Shown: positions 43,773-51,816 of the stretch, one piece after another | Numbering within the stretch: position 1 is the stretch's first letter | Layout: every line of letters starts with the position of its first letter | Assembly: GCA_040880405.1 (NCBI GenBank) | Contig: JBBDIM010000063.1 | Coordinates: 62,001 to 126,000 of the forward strand | Direction: 5' to 3' | Length of the DNA stretch: 64,000 nucleotides | Source: JBBDIM01 sp040880405 | GTDB lineage: Bacteria > Planctomycetota > Planctomycetia > Pirellulales > Pirellulaceae | Translations under genes and position numbers: made by a program | The notes under the pieces: model-generated | Database searches by the model: none | What the model was told of the DNA's origin: nothing | What the model saw: only the letters and a program-made list of their open reading frames with translations

Positions 43773-43796
43773 GCGTGGGTGTCTCGACTCCCACGC
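43773..43796 (+). terminator. Hairpin downstream of the oxidoreductase gene
   Basis: GCGTGGG (43773-43779) and CCCACGC (43790-43796) pair perfectly with a 10-base loop, 33 bases after the stop. No T-run follows, so it may be a weak terminator or an mRNA-end stabiliser. The rest of the 285-base gap to 44025 shows no gene. Confidence 0.45.
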
Positions 43797-44024
43797 TTCG
43801 ATGTCACGAAACATCACCCAGGCAGGCCAACCCCCCCAAGTTGCCGCTTGTTGTTGGGGTAGTTGGCCCCAATTGGTAATAAATGGGGGATATTTTTCCG
43901 TTCAATGTGGATTCAGCACTAATCGCTTGGTAAAACTAGGTCGCGACACCTTACCCCCTAAGGCCTCACGTCCTTCCCACCGGCAGCCACTTCGTCCTCC
44001 CTCCTGACGATCCCACTCAAGGCC

Positions 44025-46442
44025 ATGAACATCTTGCCAATGGCATCCCCAGTTCGGTCCTTTCTTGCCTGCGCGATCTTTGCCAGCATTTGCTCCATTG
44101 CTGCGCCGGATCGATTGCTCGCGGATACGCCGCCGGTTGCTAACGAGCCGCTCCATCAGCGGATCGACGCCGCAGTCGAGCATTCCGCCATCGGCCCGAT
44201 GGCTGCGCTTTGCACCGATGCCGATTTCGTCCGGCGGATCTATCTCGACCTAACCGGCGTGATTCCCTCGCATGAGCAAGTAGAAACTTTTCTCGCCGAT
44301 GACGCCCCTGACAAACGAGCCCGGCTGATCGATACCTTGATCGAAGGGCCGGAATTCGCGCGGCACTTTGCGGTGCAGCTCAATGTGCTGCTGCTGGACC
44401 GCCGCACCGACACCACGGTCGACCAAAAGGCTTGGGAAGCTTACCTGATCGATTCGATCGCCAGGCGGAAGCCGCTCGACCAAATCTTCCAGGAGTTGAT
44501 CGATCCGAGCGGTACCGACGATCCGGCAACGCCGGCTCGCAAGTTTCTGCTCAACCGAGATGCCGAACCGCACGCCATGACTCGGGACGTAGGGCGGATG
44601 GTGTTTGGCATGGATATGCAGTGCGCCCAGTGCCACGATCATCCAATCATCGACGACTACTACCAGGCGGACTACTACGGCCTGTTCGCCTTTTTGAATC
44701 GAACCACGAAATTCACCGACCCCAAAAGCAAGCTGATCGTCCTCTCGGAAAAGGCGGAAGGGGAGGCCCCGTTTGAATCGGTCTTTACCGGCGAAGGTCG
44801 CGAAACCACGCTTCCCCGCGTCCCCTGGGGCGCGACCCTCTACGACGAACCAACCTTCTCCGCCGAAGAGGCGTACCAGGTCAAACCAGACAAGGAAAAC
44901 GCCGGCAAGCCGAGCTTCAGCCGCCGCGAAGCGCTCGCTAAGCGGCTCTCGGAGAATGAGCAGTTTCGGCGGAACATCGCCAACCGAGTTTGGGCCTTGG
45001 TCCTGGGTCGCGGGCTGGTGCATCCGACCGATTTCCACTACGCGGAAAACCCACCGGTCAATCCGGAGCTTTTGGCTCTTTTGACGGACGACTTGGCCCA
45101 GCACAAGTTCGACCTCCATTACGCGGTCCGGCAGATTGTCCTCTCGAAAACCTATCAACGAAGCTGTGAGCCCCCCGCCCCTGAAACCTTGAACCTGGCC
45201 GATATCCGCTCTCGACTTGATGCCCTGACGCAGCGGCAAGAACCGTTGATCGCCGCGGCGGATCAGCTCAAAGAGCAAGTCGAAACGACGAAAGTCGTTT
45301 GGCAAGAGGCCCTCGCGGTCAACGATGAAGTGGCCGAGCAACTTCCCCCTTTGGAAGAGAAGCTGGCCCAATCTCGCACCGCCGCGGAAAAAGCCACCGC
45401 CGAGCATGCCGAAGCTCAAAAAGCCTATGCCGCCCTCACCCAGCGGGCCGAGCCAATCCAAACCGTGCTCACCGCGACAAAGGCCGCGATCGAAAAGGTC
45501 GCGGATGAGCCGGCGCTGAAGGAGTCACTCGTACTGCTGGAAAAACGATCCGGCGAACTGGCAGCGGAGATGACAACGGCCAAGGCGGAGCTTGATAAGA
45601 AAATGGAGGCGCTGACCGCCGCCAAAAAGATGGTCGAAACGACCGAAGCGGAAGTCGCCACGGTCCTCGCCAAACGAATCACCCCAGAGCGGCTGACGGA
45701 GCTTGAACTTGCCCATCTGTCCGTCGTCAGCGAGGCTGGAAAAGCTGATGCCACGGCCCGCTTGGCCCAAGCTCAAATTGAACTTTGCCAATCGATCCTC
45801 GATTATCCAGCCATCGCGTTGAGCGACTCCGAAAAAGCGGAAGTCGCGTGGGAAGCGATCGTTAATCGCTGGACCTTACAGGGACAAGTCGCGCCACTAA
45901 AACCGCTCACCCCGGAACAGTTGGCCGCCAGCGCGATGCAGGCGACTGGGTTCCTGGCCCGCAGCCAAACCGCTGCCCAGGCGGCGGTTGAGAAAACACC
46001 TCCGAAGGCACTTGAAGCGGAGGGGATCACCGACGAGGAAAAAGCCCTGGTCACCCAAATCGCGGTGCAGGGTGAAATGCTCAACCAACTGCGTGGTAGT
46101 GTGAACCAGTTTGTCGGCCAGTTCGGTGGGCTCTCCGGCGAGGAGTTCCAGGCCACGGTCAATCAGGCGTTGTTCCTGGGCAATAGCCCAACGGTGAACA
46201 ACTGGCTGGCCGCGGCGGGCGATACCTTGGTGGGACGGTTGAACGCGACCGAACAGCCTACTGCTATTGCCGACCCACTCTGCCTGGCGGTTCTTTCACG
46301 ACCCGCCACGCTCGACGAACAACGTGAAATCGCCAACTTCCTCACGGAAACCGTCGGCGAAGAGGCGGGCAAACGTCCCGCCGCCTTGGCCGAGTTGGTT
46401 TGGGCGATGATCACGAGCAACGAGTTTCGGTTTAATCATTAA
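44025..46442 (+). CDS. Exported DUF1549/DUF1553 protein with an inserted coiled coil
   Basis: This 805-residue protein is the first gene of a typical planctomycete operon. A signal peptide (about 1-34) is followed by DUF1549 (FVRRIYLDLTGVIPSHEQV, then CAQCHDHP at about 200-207, a CxxCH heme-like motif). DUF1553 begins at about 300 (FRRNIANRVWALVLGRGLVHP, NPPVNPELLALL, LSKTYQRS). Unusually, about 165 residues of Ala/Glu/Lys-rich coiled coil (about 392-556) separate the YQRS block from the final DUF1553 block (LTPEQLAASAMQATG, FLGNSPTVNNWL). Function is unknown; a redox or surface role is inferred from CxxCH. ATG 44025 is taken; ATG 44040 is an alternative. Confidence 0.9.
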   Translation: MNILPMASPVRSFLACAIFASICSIAAPDRLLADTPPVANEPLHQRIDAAVEHSAIGPMAALCTDADFVRRIYLDLTGVIPSHEQVETFLADDAPDKRARLIDTLIEGPEFARHFAVQLNVLLLDRRTDTTVDQKAWEAYLIDSIARRKPLDQIFQELIDPSGTDDPATPARKFLLNRDAEPHAMTRDVGRMVFGMDMQCAQCHDHPIIDDYYQADYYGLFAFLNRTTKFTDPKSKLIVLSEKAEGEAPFESVFTGEGRETTLPRVPWGATLYDEPTFSAEEAYQVKPDKENAGKPSFSRREALAKRLSENEQFRRNIANRVWALVLGRGLVHPTDFHYAENPPVNPELLALLTDDLAQHKFDLHYAVRQIVLSKTYQRSCEPPAPETLNLADIRSRLDALTQRQEPLIAAADQLKEQVETTKVVWQEALAVNDEVAEQLPPLEEKLAQSRTAAEKATAEHAEAQKAYAALTQRAEPIQTVLTATKAAIEKVADEPALKESLVLLEKRSGELAAEMTTAKAELDKKMEALTAAKKMVETTEAEVATVLAKRITPERLTELELAHLSVVSEAGKADATARLAQAQIELCQSILDYPAIALSDSEKAEVAWEAIVNRWTLQGQVAPLKPLTPEQLAASAMQATGFLARSQTAAQAAVEKTPPKALEAEGITDEEKALVTQIAVQGEMLNQLRGSVNQFVGQFGGLSGEEFQATVNQALFLGNSPTVNNWLAAAGDTLVGRLNATEQPTAIADPLCLAVLSRPATLDEQREIANFLTETVGEEAGKRPAALAELVWAMITSNEFRFNH

Positions 46443-46455
46443 CGGAGGGATCGTC

Positions 46456-47751
46456 ATGAAGAGATGCCAATACGCCTGTGGCTCGACCGAACATCTTGCC
46501 AGTCGCCGGAATTTTCTGGGGGGAATGGCCGCTGGAGGCTTGGCAGTTGGCGGTGCTGGACTCGGAGGCCTGTTATCCGGCAACCCCGCGATGGCCGATC
46601 AACTCAAAGGGAAACAGAAACGGATTCTGAACATCTTCCTGCATGGCGGCGTAAGCCAACTGGAAAGCTGGGATCCCAAGCCAGGCACCGATACCGGCGG
46701 ACCATTCCGGGCTATCCCGACCTCCGTCCCGGGGATGCACATCTGCGAACTACTGCCGCACACCGCCAAGCAGATGCATCACCTCTCGATCGTCCGCAGC
46801 CTCGACACCAAAAACAACGATCACGGCGTCGGTCAGGTCGAAATGACGACCGGCCACAAACGGATCCCGGGGACCGAATATCCGCACGTCGGCGCGATCG
46901 CCGCCAAGATGTTAACCCCGGCGGAGTTTTCGCTCCCCGGTCATATCTTGATCCGGGGTGCCGGCCCGGGAAGTTCCGGGGCGGCGTATTTAGGGCCCCG
47001 CTATTCCAGCGTGACAATGAACGACGGCAAACCGCCCCAGTTCACTGAGCGGCCCGGGGCACTCTCGGCGGAAGCGGATGAGCGCCGCAACGCGATGCGT
47101 TCCCGGTTCAACGATCGGTTTGCTGGTCGTCGCCGGACGGCCGACACGGACGCTTACACCTTCTCGTACGATCAAGCCCAAGATCTGCTCGCCCAGCGCG
47201 AGGTGTTTGACGTCGAGAAGGAATCGGAAGCGGACCTCGCGCGGTACGGTACCAGCGAATTCGGCAAGCACTGCCTGCTCGCCCGGCGGCTACTCGAACA
47301 CGACGTCCCGTTCATCCAAATCAACCACTCGAACTACGATACCCACCACGAGAATTTTAATTTTCATATCGAGCAACTGGGCGAGTTTGACCAACCGTTC
47401 GCCACGCTGGTCGACGACCTGCACCAGCGTGGTTTGCTCCAAGACACGCTAATCTGCGTAATGTCGGAGTTCGGCCGAACCCCCAGAATCAACACCCGCT
47501 ACGGCCGGGACCACTGGGGCAAGTCGTGGAGCATTGTGATGGGTGGCTGCGGCATCCAGCAAGGGGCGATCATCGGCGGCACCAACGAAAACGGGACCGA
47601 GGTGGTCGACCGAGTGGTCGATCATGGGCATGTCGTGCATACCATGCTACGGGCCGTCGGGGTTGATTCCTCCGGCGAATTCGATATCGCGGGCCGTAAA
47701 TACCCGGTGGCCGACCCGGCCAAAGGACCGATCGGAGAACTGTTGGCATGA
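46456..47751 (+). CDS. DUF1501 protein (alkaline-phosphatase-like fold)
   Basis: This 431-residue protein has a twin-arginine-like N-terminus (SRRNFLGGMAAGGLAVGG, RR at 17-18). DUF1501 sequence follows: LNIFLHGGVSQLESWDPKPG, HTAKQMHHLSIVRSL, NDHGVGQVEMTTGHKR and SEFGRTPRINTRYGRDHWGKSW. DUF1501 is related to the sulfatase/alkaline phosphatase superfamily and in planctomycetes is nearly always paired with DUF1549/1553 proteins; no activity is known to me. GGAGG lies seven bases before the ATG. It begins 13 bases after the DUF1553 gene, and its stop overlaps the WD40 gene start (ATGA, 47748-47751). Confidence 0.94.
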   Translation: MKRCQYACGSTEHLASRRNFLGGMAAGGLAVGGAGLGGLLSGNPAMADQLKGKQKRILNIFLHGGVSQLESWDPKPGTDTGGPFRAIPTSVPGMHICELLPHTAKQMHHLSIVRSLDTKNNDHGVGQVEMTTGHKRIPGTEYPHVGAIAAKMLTPAEFSLPGHILIRGAGPGSSGAAYLGPRYSSVTMNDGKPPQFTERPGALSAEADERRNAMRSRFNDRFAGRRRTADTDAYTFSYDQAQDLLAQREVFDVEKESEADLARYGTSEFGKHCLLARRLLEHDVPFIQINHSNYDTHHENFNFHIEQLGEFDQPFATLVDDLHQRGLLQDTLICVMSEFGRTPRINTRYGRDHWGKSWSIVMGGCGIQQGAIIGGTNENGTEVVDRVVDHGHVVHTMLRAVGVDSSGEFDIAGRKYPVADPAKGPIGELLA

Positions 47752-48842
47752 GCGATTCCACACCCACCGACGCCGGCGTAAAAATCGATCCCGAGAAGAC
47801 GCACGTCATCCTGGAACACGCCTTCCCCAGGCCGCTGACCGCCTGCTACTGGGAACCACAGAACCGCTACATCCTGCTCGGCTCGGAAGAGTATGGGATC
47901 TACCGCTTCCATATCGAGACTAAGGAAATGGTCCCGCTGGTCGGCCCGCACGATAGCTGGGTTCGTGCGATCGGCACTTCCCCGGACGGCCAGGTGACCT
48001 ACACCGGCGGCTACGATGGACGCCTGGTTTGGTGGCAAACCGATGCCGACAAGCCGGAGCCGATCCGCGTGGTCGACGACGCCCACCAAGGTTGGCTGAG
48101 GGCCTTAGTCGTCAGTCCCGATGGTACCCGGATTGCTACCTGTGGTAACGATCTTTTGGTCCGTCTCTGGGACAGCCAATCGGGCGAACTGCTGCAATCG
48201 TTCGCCGGACACGAGTGGCATGTTTACAACGTTGCGTTCTCGCCCGCCGGAGACCTGCTCGCCTCGTGCGACCTGCGGGGCTTTGTCAAAGTGTGGAACC
48301 CCAATCCGAGTGATGAAGCCGCACCGGCGGCGGAAGAGCCAGGAGAAGAGAAAAAAACGCCCGGGCTAATCCGCGATCTATCTCAGGTCGAGTCGCTCTA
48401 CATCTACGATAAATCGTTCCGCGCCGATATCGGCGGCGCCCGCTGCATGGAGTTCTCGGCCGATGGAACCCGTCTGGCCTTGGGTGGCGTCACCAAGGTG
48501 ACCAACGCGTTTGCCGGTGTCGGCGATTTGACGGTGGTGCTCGTCGATATGGAAGCGGGGGAAGTCGCTGTTGAACTGGGGCCCAAAGAAAAAATCCGCG
48601 GTACCGCCTGGGGTGTGGCCCAACATCCGGACAAGTTCTGGATCGGGCTGGCCGGGGGTGGTGGCGGTGGCTGGTTTTACTTCTGGAAGGATGACTCGGC
48701 GGAGGAGTTCTTCAAACTGAAGCTAAAGGCCGAAGGCCGCGGCATGGGAATGTCACCCGACCGCTCGCAAGTAGCCGTCGCCCATCCCGACAAACAGTTG
48801 CGAATTTATGGGCTGTACGCGGAAGAGAAGGCCAGCGAGTGA
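47748..48842 (+). CDS. WD40-repeat protein
   Basis: This 364-residue protein has no signal peptide and four to six recognisable WD40 blades: HDSWVRAIGTSPDGQVTYTGGYDGRLVWW, followed by HQGWLRALVVSPDGTRIATCGNDLLVRLWD and HEWHVYNVAFSPAGDLLASCDLRGFVKVWN. Later blades are degenerate and a Gly-rich loop (GGGGGGWFYFW) precedes the last blade. These proteins regularly follow DUF1501 and are thought to organise complexes. Its start overlaps the DUF1501 stop by 4 bases, so translation is coupled. The gene ends next to a MITE-like repeat (48846-49019), which fills the whole gap to the convergent PQQ gene. Confidence 0.9.
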   Translation: MSDSTPTDAGVKIDPEKTHVILEHAFPRPLTACYWEPQNRYILLGSEEYGIYRFHIETKEMVPLVGPHDSWVRAIGTSPDGQVTYTGGYDGRLVWWQTDADKPEPIRVVDDAHQGWLRALVVSPDGTRIATCGNDLLVRLWDSQSGELLQSFAGHEWHVYNVAFSPAGDLLASCDLRGFVKVWNPNPSDEAAPAAEEPGEEKKTPGLIRDLSQVESLYIYDKSFRADIGGARCMEFSADGTRLALGGVTKVTNAFAGVGDLTVVLVDMEAGEVAVELGPKEKIRGTAWGVAQHPDKFWIGLAGGGGGGWFYFWKDDSAEEFFKLKLKAEGRGMGMSPDRSQVAVAHPDKQLRIYGLYAEEKASE

Positions 48843-48845
48843 AAA

Positions 48846-49019
48846 AGCGGTAGGGTGGGTGAAGCCCGATAGGGCGTAACCCACCGAGGGTGCGCCGGTA
48901 AAATCTTCGACGCAGGTCGGACATTATTCTGCCGAAGTTTATTTGAACAACGGCTGCGTTCCCGCCGCAATATTGGTTGGCGATGGTGGACTGGCGAAGA
49001 CTCCACCCACCCTACCTCT
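48846..49019. mobile_element. MITE-like non-coding element with 19-bp imperfect terminal inverted repeats
   Basis: The left end (48846-48864) and right end (49001-49019) match in inverted orientation at 17 of 19 bases, with the core GGTAGGGTGGGTG identical. The left part folds into a nested hairpin: GGTGGGT (48854-48860) with ACCCACC (48879-48885), enclosing GCCC-GATA-GGGC (48864-48875). The element lies between two convergent genes and its right end overlaps the PQQ gene stop by two bases. I saw no target-site duplication. A shorter relative may lie at 53178-53225. Confidence 0.5.
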
Positions 49020-50298
49020 ACTCCTTCTCCCCAATGCAGTACAAATGCTCAAAGCCGCGTAGAAAGAGCTGTCCCTGGCTCACCGCGGGTGAGGCGGAGA
49101 CTCGTTCGCCGAGCTCGTTTTTGGCGACTAGGTCAAACTTCTCGCCAGGTCGGACCACGGTGGTCGTACCGGTGTCCGAGGTGAAATAGACCAGCCCGCC
49201 AGCGGTGATTAATGACGCACTGTGGCCACCTCCCAGCCGTTCACGCCAGATACGTTTCCCGGTGGAAGCTTTGTATTGGCTGGCGATGCCGTTATCGGCG
49301 ACCAGCAGGAAGTAATCTCCGACCGCTACCGGCGAAGGGACATACGACGCCGATTCTCGTGACTCCCACACGACGTGCGTGTCGGTGACGTTCCCTTTGC
49401 CATCGGGCCGAATCGCTTGCATCAGCTTGTCGGGAAAACCGCAGGTCATGAAAATCAGCTCGCCGTTGTATACCACTGAAGCGACAAACTGCTCGGTGGG
49501 GCCGTCGACGATCCAGTGCCGCGATCCATCGGCCGGATCGTAACTCGCGACGCACATGTTTCCGGAGAGGATCATCTGAGTCCGCCCGTCGATCTCGCGG
49601 ATGATCGGAGTGGAGTAGCTGCGGGTTTTGTTCTCTCGCTGGGTCTTCCAGATCGTTTCGCCGGTCTCTTTGTCGAGGGCCAAGAGGTACGAATCGCCAT
49701 CGTGGTCTCCATTAACCAACAGGCGATCCTCCCAAATCACTGGCGGGCTACAATACCCATGAATGCTGGCGAACTCGCCGGGACGAACCTTCCAATGCAA
49801 GTTTCCCTCTAGGTCGTACGCCGCGACGACCATCCTCCCAGGGGTGATGTATCGCTCGTCCTTGAACAGTTTTTTGGTCCCGTCCGGTTCCAAGAAGGAG
49901 ACGTAGACCAATTCACCGTCGGTGGCCGGAGTGCTAGAGGCGCGGCTGTTGAGTTGATGGTGATTCTCCAGTTCGGCGGTAAACACCGTCTTGCGCCAAA
50001 GCTCGGTTCCGTCATTGCGATCAAGGCACAGGAGCAGCCGCTGACCATCCTCGAGACAGGTCACCAGAAAGACTCGGTCTTGCCACACAATCGGCGAGGC
50101 ATGTCCCTGGCCGGGAATCGCGACTTTCCAGGCAATGTTTTCCGTGCCGCTCCAGGCAGTGGGAATCTTTTGTTGGAGGCTGGTTCCGTCACCGCGGGGG
50201 CCACGCCACATCGGCCAGTTTTCCTCAGCCAGTAGACTTCCGCACGGACCAGCGATCAACACGGCAAGGAGCAAGCATTGGCGACTGATGACATTCAT
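49018..50298 (-). CDS. Exported PQQ-like beta-propeller repeat protein
   Basis: This 426-residue protein has a signal peptide (MNVISRQCLLLAVLIAGPCG, cleavage near LLA-EE) and repeated propeller blades of the PQQ/BamB type: WPMWRGPRGDG, GHASPIVWQDRVFLV, LLCLDRNDGTELWRK, LLALDKETGETIWKT and QYKASTGKRIWRERL. These planctomycete proteins are generally periplasmic; I see no cofactor-binding residues specific to PQQ dehydrogenases, so enzymatic activity is doubtful. It is monocistronic and minus strand, convergent with the WD40 gene across the MITE-like repeat. Its stop codon falls on the edge of that repeat. The start (50298) lies 192 bases from the divergent sigma-factor start. Confidence 0.9.
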   Translation of the reverse strand: MNVISRQCLLLAVLIAGPCGSLLAEENWPMWRGPRGDGTSLQQKIPTAWSGTENIAWKVAIPGQGHASPIVWQDRVFLVTCLEDGQRLLLCLDRNDGTELWRKTVFTAELENHHQLNSRASSTPATDGELVYVSFLEPDGTKKLFKDERYITPGRMVVAAYDLEGNLHWKVRPGEFASIHGYCSPPVIWEDRLLVNGDHDGDSYLLALDKETGETIWKTQRENKTRSYSTPIIREIDGRTQMILSGNMCVASYDPADGSRHWIVDGPTEQFVASVVYNGELIFMTCGFPDKLMQAIRPDGKGNVTDTHVVWESRESASYVPSPVAVGDYFLLVADNGIASQYKASTGKRIWRERLGGGHSASLITAGGLVYFTSDTGTTTVVRPGEKFDLVAKNELGERVSASPAVSQGQLFLRGFEHLYCIGEKE

Positions 50299-50489
50299 GG
50301 CGAGATCCGGAGGAGGGTAGGGGAGCGGCGGGTAATTGGTTGGGACGGGTTGTTATTATCAACCGTGGCACTGCGCGAAACAAGCGGAAAGCCTTGGACT
50401 TCGGCATTCGATCGTGTGGCCGAACGACACGGTTTAAGAAGTCCAAAACGGTAATTCCCTTCTCGCCCAATTCGTGTAAAAATCAATCG

Positions 50490-51737
50490 ATGGCACCATA
50501 CCCCCCTAAAACCCATCAGTCCCTGATCGACGACATCTACCGCAGCGAGTCGCGACGAGTGTTTGCGAGCTTGGTCCGAGTCTTGCGCGACTTCGACCTG
50601 GCTGAAGAGGCATTGCACGAGGCATTTGCCGCGGCCGTCGAGCGATGGCCAACCGATGGTGTCCCTCAAAACCCCCGCGCCTGGCTCGTTTCAACCGGCA
50701 GGTTCAAGGCGATCGATGCCCTCCGCAGGCGAGGGCGACTGGACGAGATGAAATCGGAGGTGGCCCAGCGGTTTGAGGAAGTTGCCCACGCCAATGCGTC
50801 GAAGGCGGCCTCGGAAATTGAAGACGACCGGCTACGCCTGATTTTTACTTGTTGCCACCCGGCGATCATTCGACATGTGCAAGTGCCGCTTACGTTGCGA
50901 GAAGTTTGCGGACTAACGACCGAGGAAATTGCCAAAGCGTTTCTTACTGCCCCGGCGACGATGGCCCAGCGAATTGTCCGCGGCAAAGCCAAGATTCGAG
51001 ACGCGGGAATTCCCTACGAGATTCCGACCGCCGCAGATCTGCCGGAGAGAATCGAATCGGTGTTGGCGGTGATCTATCTGGTATTCAATGAAGGCTACTC
51101 CGCATCCTCGGGCCAATCGCTCACCAGGGCCGATCTCTCCGACGAGGCGATCCGCTTAGGCCGTTTGCTGATGGAGCTACTACCTGATCCGGAAGTGACC
51201 GGACTGTTGGCCTTAATGCTGCTGCAAGAGTCGCGTCGTCAGGCCCGCAGCTCTGCCGCCGGAGATTTGATCCTGCTGGAAGATCAGGATCGCTCGCTCT
51301 GGGACCGGAGCATGATTGCGGAGGGGCAGATGTTGGTCGAGCGTTCGCTCCGATCAGGGCGATTTGGGGCGTACACGGTTCAGGCGGCGATCGCCGCGGT
51401 TCATGCCGGTGCCCAATCGGCCGCCCAGACCGATTGGGTGCAGATCGTAGCTCTTTACGATACCCTGTTTGCCATCCATCCCTCACCGGTCGTGCAGCTT
51501 AACCGGGGCGTCGCGATCGCCATGCGAGATGGACCTGACGCTGGAGTGGCGATTATCGACACCCTGTGGGCTCAAGGGGATCTGACCGACTACCACTTGG
51601 CTTATGCGGCAAAAGCGGACCTTTGCCGCCGTGCCGGCCGCCTCGAAGAAGCCAAAGTCGCTTACGAGCAAGCCCTTGCACTGGCACAACAAGAACCGGA
51701 ACGCCGATTTCTAACGCGGCGATTAGAAGAGTTGTGA
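50490..51737 (+). CDS. ECF42-like RNA polymerase sigma factor with C-terminal TPR extension
   Basis: This is a 415-residue ECF sigma factor, about double the usual length. Region 2 is at about 10-80 (YRSESRRVFASLVRVLRDFDLAEEALHEAF, and NPRAWLVSTGRFKAIDALRR). Region 4 is at about 115-165 (LRLIFTCCHPAI, then VCGLTTEEIAKAFLTAPATMAQRIVRGK). Beyond it is the DUF6596-type linker and a TPR region with YDTLFAIHPSPVVQLNRGVA and AYAAKADLCRRAG. This matches ECF42, which elsewhere is encoded beside a DGPF (YCII-related) protein gene; I see none here. The start is ATG 50490; the 50 upstream codons are not family-like. It ends at a bidirectional terminator. Confidence 0.92.
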   Translation: MAPYPPKTHQSLIDDIYRSESRRVFASLVRVLRDFDLAEEALHEAFAAAVERWPTDGVPQNPRAWLVSTGRFKAIDALRRRGRLDEMKSEVAQRFEEVAHANASKAASEIEDDRLRLIFTCCHPAIIRHVQVPLTLREVCGLTTEEIAKAFLTAPATMAQRIVRGKAKIRDAGIPYEIPTAADLPERIESVLAVIYLVFNEGYSASSGQSLTRADLSDEAIRLGRLLMELLPDPEVTGLLALMLLQESRRQARSSAAGDLILLEDQDRSLWDRSMIAEGQMLVERSLRSGRFGAYTVQAAIAAVHAGAQSAAQTDWVQIVALYDTLFAIHPSPVVQLNRGVAIAMRDGPDAGVAIIDTLWAQGDLTDYHLAYAAKADLCRRAGRLEEAKVAYEQALALAQQEPERRFLTRRLEEL

Positions 51738-51743
51738 ATAAAA

Positions 51744-51782
51744 AATCGGGCCTCGGTCACCCGTAGGAACCGAAGCCCGATT
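51744..51782. terminator. Bidirectional terminator between the sigma factor and DUF1080 genes
   Basis: The stem AATCGGGC(C)TCGGT (51744-51757) / ACCGA(A)GCCCGATT (51769-51782) has one internal mismatch and an 11-base loop. A-rich (51738-51745) and T-rich (51798-51806) flanks suit termination of both convergent genes. Confidence 0.75.
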
Positions 51783-51816
51783 GAACTTCTTGATTGCGTT
51801 TTTTTACCGTTCTACG

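Noticed and set aside
44250..45461. Minus-strand open frame of 403 codons
   Set aside because: It lies opposite the DUF1549/1553 gene, which is certain; long antisense frames are expected in GC-rich DNA.
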